The position numbers and the translations under genes are program-made. From NCBI RefSeq assembly GCF_004801315.1, contig NZ_SSNW01000034.1, positions 1 to 53,121 of the forward strand: a DNA stretch of 53,121 bases, in the 5' to 3' direction. The notes under the pieces were generated by a model. The model was not told the origin of the DNA. It ran no database searches and saw only the letters and a program-made list of their open reading frames with translations. This DNA is from Deinococcus sp. Arct2-2. Lineage in GTDB: Bacteria > Deinococcota > Deinococci > Deinococcales > Deinococcaceae. Positions 45,599-53,121 of this stretch are shown here, piece after piece; the stretch's first letter is position 1, and each line of letters starts with the position of its first letter.

Positions 45599-47371
45599 AT
45601 GCTGCTCGCTGAAGAACGTCAGCTGCTCGATGCCGTCACACTCGACCGACCCTGGGAACTGATCACGACGTTCTCCACGCTCAAGCGGGAACATCCGAAC
45701 GACGTGCGGCGCGCCGCAGCGCACATTGAACGTCACCTGCGTGAATTGGGCATTCCCGTCGAGGTGCATGTCCCGGAATTGTTCCTGAGCCTGCCGGGTC
45801 AGGCCAGCGTGTCGGCCGGCGGCCTCACCTTCGCGGCCAAACCCATGGCCATGAGCGCGGTCTTCCCGCAGGGATTGACGGCCCCGCTGGTGTATCAGCC
45901 CAGCCAGTACGCGGCGAATGCCGACGACATGTTTTCCAGCGCCCTGCTGGACGGCGAGGTCGATGTCGCCGGCAAGATTGTGGTTACCGAGGGTTTTGGC
46001 ATGCCTGGTAAGATTCGGGAGTTGGAACGGCGCGGCGCGCTCGGGGTGATCGCCATCAATCCCGGCGCCCGCGCGCACTGGGGCATCTGCACCAGCATTT
46101 GGGGCACACCTGACCTGCACGATCTGCCGCGTAAACCTCGGGTAGCCGTCGCCAATGTCAACCGGGCCGATGGCGACCAACTGATCGAGTTGGCCCGCTC
46201 GGGCGCACCGGCAGTGATGGTCACCGAACTTGAGGAGGGCTGGTTCCCGTCGCCGGTGCCGGTGGTGACCATTCCCGGAAGCGAGGATCCCGAGGCCTTC
46301 GTGCTGCTGCATGGCCACTACGACTCCTGGGATTACGGTGTCGGAGACAACGCGGTGGGCGACGCCACCCTGCTGGAGGTGGCCCGGAACCTGTGGAACA
46401 ACCGCGCCGGGCTGCGCCGATCTGTACGCATCGCCTGGTGGCCTGGGCACTCGACCGGCCGCTACGCCGGCAGCACCTGGTATGCCGATCACTTCGCCCT
46501 GGAGCTGTACCGAAACTGCGTCGCCCAGATCAACTGCGACTCGCCGGGCTGCCGCTGGGCCACCGAGTACAAGGACGTCAGCGTGATGGCCGAGGCCACC
46601 GCCTGGGCGGCCAATATCATCCGCGACGTGACCGGCCAGGAGATGCAGGCCGAGCGGCCCGTGCGGGCGGGTGACTATTCGTTTAACAACATCGGCCTCA
46701 GCGGGTTCTTCATGCTGCTCTCCACCATGCCGGATGACCTGCGTGCTGAAAAGGGCTACTACGCGGTCGGTGGCTGTGGCGGCAACATCGCCTGGCACAC
46801 CGAGGACGACACCCTGGACGTCGCTGACCGGGGCATCCTCCTCAAAGACATCAAAATCTACTTGCTGTCGGCTTACCGCACGGCGAACCAGACCATCATT
46901 CCTTTCGATTACGTCCAGATTCTCGACGAGTTCGATCAGACGCTCGCGGAGTACGGTGAGGGGACCGGGACGGCCTTCAACCTCAGCCGGGCGCAGGACG
47001 CCGTCGAGGCGCTGAGGTCCGATCTGCGTGAATTGATGCGGGCGGCAGGAAGCCTCACGGGCGAGTCTCTCACCTCCCCGCAGGTACGCCGCGTGAATGC
47101 TGCGCTGATCACCCTGGCCCGTCACCTCGTTCAGGTCAACTACACGCAGTCACCGGCCTTCTTCCACGACCCGGCTGAGCATGTGCCCCCACTGCCCGAT
47201 CTTGCCGTCCTCCAGACCCTGCCGGGCGCAGACGTCTCTCAGCGCGGCTTCATCCTGACCCACGCCACCCGGGGACTCAACCGGCTGCTCGCGCACCTCG
47301 GTGACGCCCGGGTCGCCGTCCGGGACGCCCTGAACCACCTTGAGCTTTCGGTCAAAGGAGGAACATCATGA
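45599..47371 (+). CDS. M28-like peptidase with altered metal-site motif
   Basis: The protein has 590 residues from ATG 45599, preceded by GGGAGAAAGG; the frame opens at 45554. There is no signal peptide, so it is cytosolic. A PA-like insert fills about 70-220 (VDVAGKIVVTEGFGMPGKIR, then LERRGALGVIAINPG). The M28 core has HGHYDSW (His240, Asp242), VGDNAVGDAT (Asp250), INCDSPG (Asp314) and GGNIAWHTEDDTLD (late His). Where M28 enzymes normally carry Glu-Glu (general base and zinc ligand), this one reads IAWWPGHSTGRYAGSTWYAD, with His284-Ser285. It heads an operon of five genes, so it probably trims imported peptides or amides. The exact reaction cannot be told. Confidence 0.85.
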   Translation: MLLAEERQLLDAVTLDRPWELITTFSTLKREHPNDVRRAAAHIERHLRELGIPVEVHVPELFLSLPGQASVSAGGLTFAAKPMAMSAVFPQGLTAPLVYQPSQYAANADDMFSSALLDGEVDVAGKIVVTEGFGMPGKIRELERRGALGVIAINPGARAHWGICTSIWGTPDLHDLPRKPRVAVANVNRADGDQLIELARSGAPAVMVTELEEGWFPSPVPVVTIPGSEDPEAFVLLHGHYDSWDYGVGDNAVGDATLLEVARNLWNNRAGLRRSVRIAWWPGHSTGRYAGSTWYADHFALELYRNCVAQINCDSPGCRWATEYKDVSVMAEATAWAANIIRDVTGQEMQAERPVRAGDYSFNNIGLSGFFMLLSTMPDDLRAEKGYYAVGGCGGNIAWHTEDDTLDVADRGILLKDIKIYLLSAYRTANQTIIPFDYVQILDEFDQTLAEYGEGTGTAFNLSRAQDAVEALRSDLRELMRAAGSLTGESLTSPQVRRVNAALITLARHLVQVNYTQSPAFFHDPAEHVPPLPDLAVLQTLPGADVSQRGFILTHATRGLNRLLAHLGDARVAVRDALNHLELSVKGGTS

Positions 47372-48906
47372 AACGTACGCTGATGACGCTCGGCCTCGCC
47401 CTCGCCGCTGGGCTGGCCGGCGCGCAGAGCAACATCTTGCAACTGCCGCTGATCAACGACCCGATCCTGAACCCGTTGATCGCGCCGGATCTGGGCAGCA
47501 TCCTGGTCAACAAGGTGCTCTTCCCTGGACTGGTTCGGCCCGACGAGAACCTCCAACCGGTGCCGGATCTGGCCAAGAGTTGGACGGTCACGAACGGCGG
47601 CTTGGTCTATACCTTCGCCCTGCGGGACGACGTTCGCTGGCACGACGGCAAGCCGTTCACGGCCGATGACGTCGTCTACACCTTCAAGACGGCCGCCGAT
47701 CCCAAGAGCGGTTCACGGCTGGCGTCCGACTTCAGCAGCATCAAATCTGTGGAAGCCCGGGGCAAGTACACTGTCAGGTTTACCCTCTCCCGCCCCTTCG
47801 CGCCGTTTCTGATCCTGCTGGGACACAATGCCGGGATTTTGCCGAAACACCTGCTGGAGGGCAAAGATCTCAGTTCCAATACGGCCTTCAACCGTCAGTT
47901 GCCTATCGGTACCGGGCCGTTCAAGGTCTCGCGCGTCGTTCCGGGCGCCAGCGTGACGCTCGAGGCGAACAAGGACTACTACGGGGCCGCCCCGAAGCTC
48001 GCCGGCATCACCTTCAAGGTCGTCCCGGATCTGAACACGCAGGTGGCCCAGCTCCGCTCGGGTCAGCTGGACTGGGTCACCTTGGAGCCGAGCAACCTGG
48101 CCAGCGTCCAGAACGTTCCGAATATTGCCATCAAGCAGGCCAACGCCGTCCAGCACTACTTGGTGTTCTTCAACCTGAAAAATCCCCTGTTCACGGCTCC
48201 CAAGGTGCGTGAGGCCATGCAGTACGCGGTTAACCGCAAGGCCATCATCGACGGCATCTTGAAGGGGTACGCGGATTACCCCACGGGAACCATTCCCACC
48301 GCGCTGCGCACCTACTACGACAAATCCATCAAGCCCATCACCTACAATCCGGCGCAGGCCCTCAAGCTGCTCGCTCAGGCCGGCTGGAAGCCCAATGCGC
48401 GGGGCACCCTGGTGAACGCCAAAGGTGAACCCTTCAAATTCACCCTGATCGTGGACAAGGGCAACGCGACCCGGGAACAATCCGCGCTGGCCGTGCAGCA
48501 AGATCTCAAGAAGATCGGCATGGACGTGACCCTGCAAACCCTGGAATTCGGCACCCTGGTGCGCGATTACCTGATTCCCGGCAAATACGACGCCAACCTG
48601 ATCTGGTGGACGACGCCGCCCGATCCTGATCAATATTCGTTCTACGCCACTGGACAGGACAACAATGAAGCGTCTTGGAGCAATGCGCGGGCCGACTCGC
48701 TGCTCAAGCGCGGGCGTGAAACAGTGGATCCGGTGGCCCGCAAGAACATCTACAACGCCTACCAGCGCCTCACCATGCAGGATCCGCCGGTTCTCGTCTT
48801 GTACTATCCCAAGGAACTTCAGGCGATCAGCAAGGACTTGACCGGCGTTCCAGATCTGGGTATCCGCGACGCCCTGCGGTACACCGAGCGCTTCCAGCTG
48901 CGCTGA
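47368..48906 (+). CDS. Peptide/nickel-type ABC substrate-binding protein
   Basis: The protein has 512 residues and belongs to the SBP_bac_5 family (DppA/OppA-like). Residues 1-20 are a signal peptide (MKRTLMTLGLALAAGLAGAQ) with no lipobox Cys, so it would be released or held by other means. Motifs include DLAKSWTVTNGGLVYTFALR, then DDVRWHDGKPFTADDVVYTF, then GTGPFKVSRVVPGASVTLEA and the later REAMQYAVNRKAIIDGILKG, all standard for the family. AAAGGAGGAAC precedes ATG 47368, which overlaps the peptidase stop. It should capture oligopeptides or a similar solute for the two permeases that follow. Confidence 0.95.
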   Translation: MKRTLMTLGLALAAGLAGAQSNILQLPLINDPILNPLIAPDLGSILVNKVLFPGLVRPDENLQPVPDLAKSWTVTNGGLVYTFALRDDVRWHDGKPFTADDVVYTFKTAADPKSGSRLASDFSSIKSVEARGKYTVRFTLSRPFAPFLILLGHNAGILPKHLLEGKDLSSNTAFNRQLPIGTGPFKVSRVVPGASVTLEANKDYYGAAPKLAGITFKVVPDLNTQVAQLRSGQLDWVTLEPSNLASVQNVPNIAIKQANAVQHYLVFFNLKNPLFTAPKVREAMQYAVNRKAIIDGILKGYADYPTGTIPTALRTYYDKSIKPITYNPAQALKLLAQAGWKPNARGTLVNAKGEPFKFTLIVDKGNATREQSALAVQQDLKKIGMDVTLQTLEFGTLVRDYLIPGKYDANLIWWTTPPDPDQYSFYATGQDNNEASWSNARADSLLKRGRETVDPVARKNIYNAYQRLTMQDPPVLVLYYPKELQAISKDLTGVPDLGIRDALRYTERFQLR

Positions 48907-49862
48907 TGCTCAGCCCCGGGTACGTTGCCCGCCGCGTCCTCCACGCGCTGGTCGTTCTCGCGGTGGTGGCAGTCGTGACGTTTTTCATCGTCCGGCTCGC
49001 TCCTGGTGGGCCAGCGGCGCTGGCTGACCCGGCCCTGCGGGACGCCGAACGGGCGGTCATCGAAGCGCGGCTAGGCCTCAATGACCCCCTACCGGTTCAG
49101 TTCCTCAAATTCGTGGGCAACGCCGTCCGCGGCGACCTCGGCCAGAGCTTCTTGTTCGGGACCCCCACCACCCAAGTCATCGCCTCGCGCCTCGGCAATA
49201 CGCTGATCCTGGCAGGTGCTGCCCTGACGCTCACGCTGCTCGTCGCCGTTCCCCTCGGCACGCTGAGCGGTCTTCGGCCCCATTCCTGGCTCGACCGACT
49301 CGTCAGTTTCATCAGTGTGGTCGTGCTGGCCGTTCCCGTGTTCTGGTTGGGACTGATCCTGATCATCGCCCTCGCTGTCCTGCGCCCAGTGCTGCCCGCG
49401 GGGGGCATGTACACCACGGGCATGGAGGGCAACCTAGTTGATCTGCTGCGGCATCTCCTGCTGCCAGCGGTCGTGCTGGCGAGCGCGTCCATCGCAGAAC
49501 TGCTGCGCTACACCCGGTCCAGCGTCCGCAGCGCCGCCAAGTTGGATCACGTCCGGACGGCCCGGGCCAAGGGGCTTCCCCAGCGCACTGTTCATGTGCG
49601 CCACGTCCTCAAAAACGCCCTGATTCCTGTTGTCACTGTCATCGGCCTTCAACTCCCGCGTCTGGTCGGGGGAGCGGCCGTCACGGAAACGATCTTCGCC
49701 TGGCCCGGCATGGGCCGCCTAAGCGTCGAGGCCGCGCTGGGGCGGGATTACCCGCTGATCCTGGGCGTGACCCTGGTGGTCGCCGCCGCAGTCGTGCTCT
49801 TCAATCTGCTCATTGACCTCGTCTATCCCCTGATTGATCCCCGGATCCGCACCGATGGCTGA
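48906..49862 (+). CDS. ABC permease, DppB/OppB-like
   Basis: The protein has 318 residues with six membrane helices. The N-terminus YVARRVLHALVVLAVVAVVT and the first loop RLAPGGPAA are typical of DppB-type subunits. The cytosolic EAA loop, which contacts the ATPase, is KLDHVRTARAKGLPQRTVHV followed by RHVLKNALIPVV. The late GAAVTETIFAWPGMGRLSVE is diagnostic. ATG 48906 shares one base with the binding-protein stop. With the next gene it forms the channel of a peptide-type importer in the inner membrane. Confidence 0.95.
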   Translation: MLSPGYVARRVLHALVVLAVVAVVTFFIVRLAPGGPAALADPALRDAERAVIEARLGLNDPLPVQFLKFVGNAVRGDLGQSFLFGTPTTQVIASRLGNTLILAGAALTLTLLVAVPLGTLSGLRPHSWLDRLVSFISVVVLAVPVFWLGLILIIALAVLRPVLPAGGMYTTGMEGNLVDLLRHLLLPAVVLASASIAELLRYTRSSVRSAAKLDHVRTARAKGLPQRTVHVRHVLKNALIPVVTVIGLQLPRLVGGAAVTETIFAWPGMGRLSVEAALGRDYPLILGVTLVVAAAVVLFNLLIDLVYPLIDPRIRTDG

Positions 49863-50724
49863 GCTGGCGACCACGCGCGCTTACCTGGCCCAGGCTCCTG
49901 CGCAGCGCTCCTGGCGGCGGCTGCGGCGCGATCCAGTGGCCCTTGGTTCGGCCGCCACCCTGGTCCTCGTGGTGGTCTTCGCTTTTCTAGGACCGGTGGT
50001 GCGGCCCGTTGACCCAGACGTTCTTGATCTCGCCCGCCAGTTGGCACCCAGCACCTTGGCCCAGCCCCTCGGCACCGATGAGAGCGGCCGGGACGTCTTG
50101 GTGCGGTTGATGCTGGGGGGGAGAATCAGTTTGATGGTCGGCCTGTTCGCCGTGCTCGTCTCCGTCAGTGTCGGGACGCTGGTGGGCGCGCTGGCAGGCT
50201 TTTATGGGGGCTGGCTGGCTGGCCTGCTGATGCGGGTCACAGACGGCATTTTGGCCCTCCCCGCCTTCTTCCTGAGCGTCTTGACCCTCACGTTCTTTGG
50301 CCCTGGACTCGTCCCCTTGGTGCTGGTGATCGGCCTCACGTCTTGGATGGGTCTGGCCCGGCTCGTGCGCGGGGAAGTGCTGAAGTTTCGTGAGGAACAA
50401 TACGTCGAGGCGGCCCGCGCCCTGGGCAGTCATGACAGCCGGGTACTCTTCCGGCACGTGCTTCCCCAGATCCTGCCCACCCTGATCGTCAATGCCAGTG
50501 TGGGGATCAGCACCGCGATTCTGGCGGAGTCGGCCCTGTCGTTCCTGGGCCTGGGCATCCAGCCGCCCAGTGCCAGTTGGGGCAACATGCTCAGCGGCGC
50601 CCAAAACTACTTCTACACGGCGCCCCGCCTGGCCCTGTACCCCGGCGTCCTGATCCTCATCACAGTGCTTGCCACGAACCTGTTGGGCGACGCCGTCCGG
50701 GACGCCACCGACCCGACCGACTGA
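49855..50724 (+). CDS. ABC permease, DppC/OppC-like
   Basis: The protein has 289 residues from ATG 49855, overlapping the preceding gene by 8 nt. The N-terminus has the usual RSWRRLRRDPVALGSAATLV, then the OppC-type HPLGTDExGRDV motif as QPLGTDESGRDVLVRLMLGG. The EAA loop is EEQYVEAARALGSHDSRVLF followed by RHVLPQILPTLI, and the end has ALSFLGLGIQPPSASWGNML. It forms the second half of the importer channel. No ATPase genes follow; the next gene is a dipeptidase. The importer must therefore borrow ATPase subunits encoded elsewhere, or they were lost. Confidence 0.95.
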   Translation: MAELATTRAYLAQAPAQRSWRRLRRDPVALGSAATLVLVVVFAFLGPVVRPVDPDVLDLARQLAPSTLAQPLGTDESGRDVLVRLMLGGRISLMVGLFAVLVSVSVGTLVGALAGFYGGWLAGLLMRVTDGILALPAFFLSVLTLTFFGPGLVPLVLVIGLTSWMGLARLVRGEVLKFREEQYVEAARALGSHDSRVLFRHVLPQILPTLIVNASVGISTAILAESALSFLGLGIQPPSASWGNMLSGAQNYFYTAPRLALYPGVLILITVLATNLLGDAVRDATDPTD

Positions 50725-50744
50725 ACAATTTTCAAGGAGGCCCT

Positions 50745-51947
50745 ATGCAACCGAAACGCTACAGCGGTTATCAGTCGTTTTCCTACCTCAAGCCTGGGGA
50801 AGATTACAAAGAGTTCCGGCTCAGCCCTGAGCTTCAGCGGGTGGACAGCCGTCCGGTGGCGGTGACTGAGGAACAGGAGCGGCGAGTCAAACGGATCTTC
50901 CAGGAGCAGCTGATCATCTCGCTTCACGATCACTGTTTCATCGCGCCTGAGAACTTGGACGAATTCATGGAATTCCGGCGCTGGGGGCGTGATTTCACCG
51001 GATACGAGGGCCTGAGTGTCTCCGGGCTGGACGCGGTCTTCGACAACCTGATGAACGGCACGGCGATGATTACCTCGCGCGGCGGATGGAAGTGGACGGA
51101 CATCATCCACGACCTCGGGATCCGGCTGTCCGACATCGACCATCAAGACATGGTGGTGCTGTGCCGCACCACCGAAGACATTGTCAATGCCAAGGCCAAC
51201 GGGCAGATTGCCTTCATCGTCTCGCTCGAAGGTGCGGCAATGATCGAGAACGAACTCGACCGCATCGATGTCCTCTACGGCTTGGGCGTGCGGTGCCTGG
51301 GCATCGCCTACAGCGAGGGCAACCAACTGGGAGGCGGGCTTAAGGAACCGCGTGATGGTGGGCTCACCACCTTCGGACGGCAGGCTGTCAGGAGGATGAA
51401 CCGCTTGGGCATGGCAATCGACGTGAGCCACTCCGGCGACCAGACCTCTCTCGATACCATCGAGGCCAGTGATCATCCCATCTTCATTACCCATGCCGGT
51501 GCCCGTCAACTGTGGAACTCCAACCGCCTGAAACCCGACGACGTGATCCGCGCCTGTGCCGAGAAAGGCGGCGTCATCGGGATCGAGGCGGCCCCACACA
51601 CGACCATCTCCGTGCAAAACCCACGCCACACCATTGAGTCATTTATGGAGCACTACGAGTACTGCGTGAATCTGGTTGGTATTGATCATGTGGCCTTCGG
51701 GCCGGACGTGTTGTTTGGAGACCATGTGGGCCTGCATACTGCCCTGAGTGACGCCTTGTCCATAGGTGCGTCGCGCGGTCACCTGGAGTACGAGAAGGTG
51801 CCGTTTGTGGACGGACTTGAGAGCCCCGCCGAGGCGTTCCCGAATATCGTGCGCTGGTTGGTCACCCACGGATACAGCGACGACGATATCGCCAAAGCCG
51901 TGGGAGGCAACGTTATGCGGGTATTGAAAGAGGTCTGGTGCCGGTAA
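50745..51947 (+). CDS. M19-type (renal-dipeptidase-like) metallopeptidase
   Basis: The protein has 400 residues from ATG 50745, preceded by AAGGAGG. There is no signal peptide. The M19 amidohydrolase barrel is visible: LIISLHDHCF where the family has DGHxD, FIVSLEGAAMI (bridging Glu), MAIDVSHSGD (His), IFITHAGARQLWNSNRLKPD (His and Arg), and GIDHVAFGPDVLFGD (Asp). The first metal motif thus reads HDH instead of HxD. The other ligands are in place, so hydrolysis is likely. M19 enzymes cut dipeptides, including ones with D-residues. As the last gene of the operon it would finish breakdown of the imported compound in the cytoplasm. Confidence 0.88.
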   Translation: MQPKRYSGYQSFSYLKPGEDYKEFRLSPELQRVDSRPVAVTEEQERRVKRIFQEQLIISLHDHCFIAPENLDEFMEFRRWGRDFTGYEGLSVSGLDAVFDNLMNGTAMITSRGGWKWTDIIHDLGIRLSDIDHQDMVVLCRTTEDIVNAKANGQIAFIVSLEGAAMIENELDRIDVLYGLGVRCLGIAYSEGNQLGGGLKEPRDGGLTTFGRQAVRRMNRLGMAIDVSHSGDQTSLDTIEASDHPIFITHAGARQLWNSNRLKPDDVIRACAEKGGVIGIEAAPHTTISVQNPRHTIESFMEHYEYCVNLVGIDHVAFGPDVLFGDHVGLHTALSDALSIGASRGHLEYEKVPFVDGLESPAEAFPNIVRWLVTHGYSDDDIAKAVGGNVMRVLKEVWCR

Positions 51948-52291
51948 GGCCGACCCCCCATCGCGACGCCTGCCCGACCTAGGGAGTTCAGGTCTGTGTC
52001 CGCCAGACCTTGGCTTTCCCCTGTCGGTGCCGGTTTCGGCCTGTGACGAGCGGCGCGACAGCAAGCCAAGTGACCATTTTTGCGTGCTCGACGCTTTTTG
52101 GGCTTGGACAGGAAGAATCTGGTGGGCCGATTGCTTCTGAAGAGAAGCGGCGATTCACTGGGTCTGGGCGGGAAGCACGCGACTTTAGTCATGGGAGGGA
52201 GAGCCCAGCCGCCCGAAGGGCGGGGCGCTGAAGCCGAAATTGAAGCCAAAGCGTCTTGTTCTTTCAAAGACATAATAATATTTTCCTTTTG
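51948..52291. other. Intergenic region with a hairpin before tnpB
   Basis: No gene is seen, and no tnpA. CCGCCC and GGGCGG flank GAA at 52209-52223. The last 40 bp are A/T-rich, with TATTTT 7 nt before GTG 52292. The left end of the transposon should lie here. Confidence 0.45.
52209..52223. repeat. Short perfect hairpin left of tnpB
   Basis: It has six-base arms and a 3-nt loop. IS200/IS605-type elements carry subterminal hairpins at their ends, so this may mark the left end; no proof is available in this window. Confidence 0.35.
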
Positions 52292-53121
52292 GTGAAGATG
52301 ACGCTCACGGCCAAACTCAAGCTGAACCATACGGGGGCGCAGAAAGCCGCCCTTGATGGAGCGACGCTGGCGTTTCGTGACGCGCTGAACTACACCTCCG
52401 TGCGGGCGTTTGAGATGAACAAGTGTTCTGGGGCAGCCAAGATTCAGAGCGAGGTGTATACCCACCTCCGTGAGGTCATCGGGCTGCCGTCCCAGATGGC
52501 GTGCAGCGCCCCGCGACTTGTCGCGGCCTCCTACAAGGGGCTGTGGACGAAGTGCAAAGATCACCATGCCCGTCAGAAGGTCATTCAGGGTGTGAAGCCC
52601 GGTTACGCCCCACGTCCTTTTCGGGGATTCGAACGTCCTGCCAAATTCGTCTCCCGCACTCTGGAATACCAGTACGGCAAGGATTACAGTTGGAAGAAAG
52701 ACGGCAGAGTCAGCGTCTTGACCCTTAAAGGCCGTCAGGTCATGACCTATGAGGGCTACGCCAAACACCTTGATCTCATTCGTTCGGGGAGCGAAGTCGG
52801 CGCGGCCAAGCTGTACTACCAGAAATCGAAGAAACAGTATTTCTTGCTGGTGAGCGTCGAAGTCGACCTGCCTGATCCCCAACCGGGAGATCACACCAAC
52901 GTCGTCGGTGTGGATGTCGGGCAGCGCTTTCATGCCGTCGTGACCGATACCCGCAACCGCACCCAGTTTTTCTCCGGGAAGCAGAACAACCAGATCAAAG
53001 ACAGCTTCGCCCGTGTCAAGTCCTCGTTGCAGCGTCAAGGCACCCGTTCCGCGACCCGCCGTTTGGTGGCGTTGTCGGGCCGGGAAAGACGGTTCATCGC
53101 TGACCGCAATCATTCCCTCGC
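52292..53121 (+). CDS. tnpB: IS200/IS605-family TnpB (RNA-guided nuclease), partial
   Basis: About 276 codons run off the right edge without a stop. The N-terminal part (MTLTAKLKLNHTGAQKAALD, then FRDALNYTSVRAFEMNKCSG, then PSQMACSAPRLVAASYKGLW) matches the TnpB helix-rich and OrfB_IS605 region. The RuvC-I motif is present as VVGVDVGQRFHAVVTDT, with the first catalytic Asp. The remaining RuvC Glu and Asp and the zinc finger lie beyond the window. Starts at GTG 52292 or ATG 52298 are in frame. TnpB is an RNA-guided DNA nuclease whose guide RNA is usually encoded at the right end of the element. No tnpA transposase is visible upstream, so it is of the tnpB-only type or truncated. Confidence 0.88.
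   Translation, partial: MKMTLTAKLKLNHTGAQKAALDGATLAFRDALNYTSVRAFEMNKCSGAAKIQSEVYTHLREVIGLPSQMACSAPRLVAASYKGLWTKCKDHHARQKVIQGVKPGYAPRPFRGFERPAKFVSRTLEYQYGKDYSWKKDGRVSVLTLKGRQVMTYEGYAKHLDLIRSGSEVGAAKLYYQKSKKQYFLLVSVEVDLPDPQPGDHTNVVGVDVGQRFHAVVTDTRNRTQFFSGKQNNQIKDSFARVKSSLQRQGTRSATRRLVALSGRERRFIADRNHSL

Noticed and set aside
45533..47125. 530-codon open frame on the minus strand
   Set aside because: It is fully antisense to the M28-like peptidase and has the low-complexity composition of a shadow frame in GC-rich DNA, with no motif.
47713..48633. 306-codon open frame on the minus strand
   Set aside because: It is antisense to the peptide-binding protein, a shadow of a well-supported gene.
51779..53113. 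444-codon open frame on the minus strand
   Set aside because: It lies opposite the end of the dipeptidase and the tnpB gene, both of which have clear motifs; it is a shadow.
1..53121. Radiation/desiccation response motif (TTATG-N7-CATAA type palindrome)
   Set aside because: I looked for this Deinococcus operator and saw no convincing copy upstream of any gene.
1..53121. CRISPR arrays, tRNA or rRNA genes
   Set aside because: No regularly spaced repeats, cloverleaf-like segments or rRNA-like stretches were noticed.

Overview
The window looks like a stretch of a Deinococcus-type chromosome or large plasmid. This is an inference from three things. The DNA is GC-rich. Several genes begin 5-6 nt after a TANNNT -10 hexamer with no Shine-Dalgarno (leaderless starts, common in Deinococcus). 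PAS/GAF kinases, Rcp-like receivers and GGDEF proteins sit among many insertion sequences. I saw no rRNA, tRNA or CRISPR array.

Region 1 (0-30 kb) is a mosaic of short transcription units separated by long gene-poor gaps. It holds a double-core hybrid histidine kinase with an Rcp-like receiver (minus strand, GTGA overlap), a SUKH-like protein, a divergent MFS exporter/regulator pair, an ethylene-receptor-like sensor kinase gutted by an internal deletion, an S41 peptidase, and a MerR regulator coupled to a secreted alpha/beta hydrolase behind a MerR-type promoter. It also holds two membrane diguanylate cyclases, a DUF4388-like/winged-helix/peroxiredoxin fusion, an aldo/keto reductase, an exported copper-amine-oxidase-stalk-like protein, a nucleotidyltransferase with a nonsense codon, a secreted GH3 glycosidase, an exported C39-like peptidase, an IS1182 remnant, a receiver protein and a lone TerD.

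Region 2 (30.9-44.4 kb) is an IS graveyard around a signalling core. An intact IS3-family element (about 30.9-32.2 kb) has cut the 5' part off a GAF-GGDEF-EAL gene. Remnants of IS3, IS630, IS982 and IS5 elements follow, including an IS982 copy inserted into an IS3 orfB with a matching target duplication. Between them lie a translationally coupled REC-GAF-GGDEF / triple-PAS histidine kinase operon, a second aldo/keto reductase and a broken DeoR regulator.

Region 3 (44.7-52 kb) is one coherent unit: an IclR regulator divergent from a five-gene operon (M28-type peptidase, peptide-binding protein, two Dpp/Opp-type permeases, M19-type dipeptidase). It looks like a peptide uptake-and-hydrolysis pathway. 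Both hydrolases depart from the usual metal-site motifs and no ATPase gene is present. The window ends inside a tnpB gene.

No clearly new defence or mobile system was found. The most unusual items are the peroxiredoxin fusion, the non-canonical peptidase operon, the MerR operator placed in a 20-bp spacer upstream of a leaderless gene, the IS-truncated GGDEF-EAL gene, and a 124-bp MITE-like inverted repeat.
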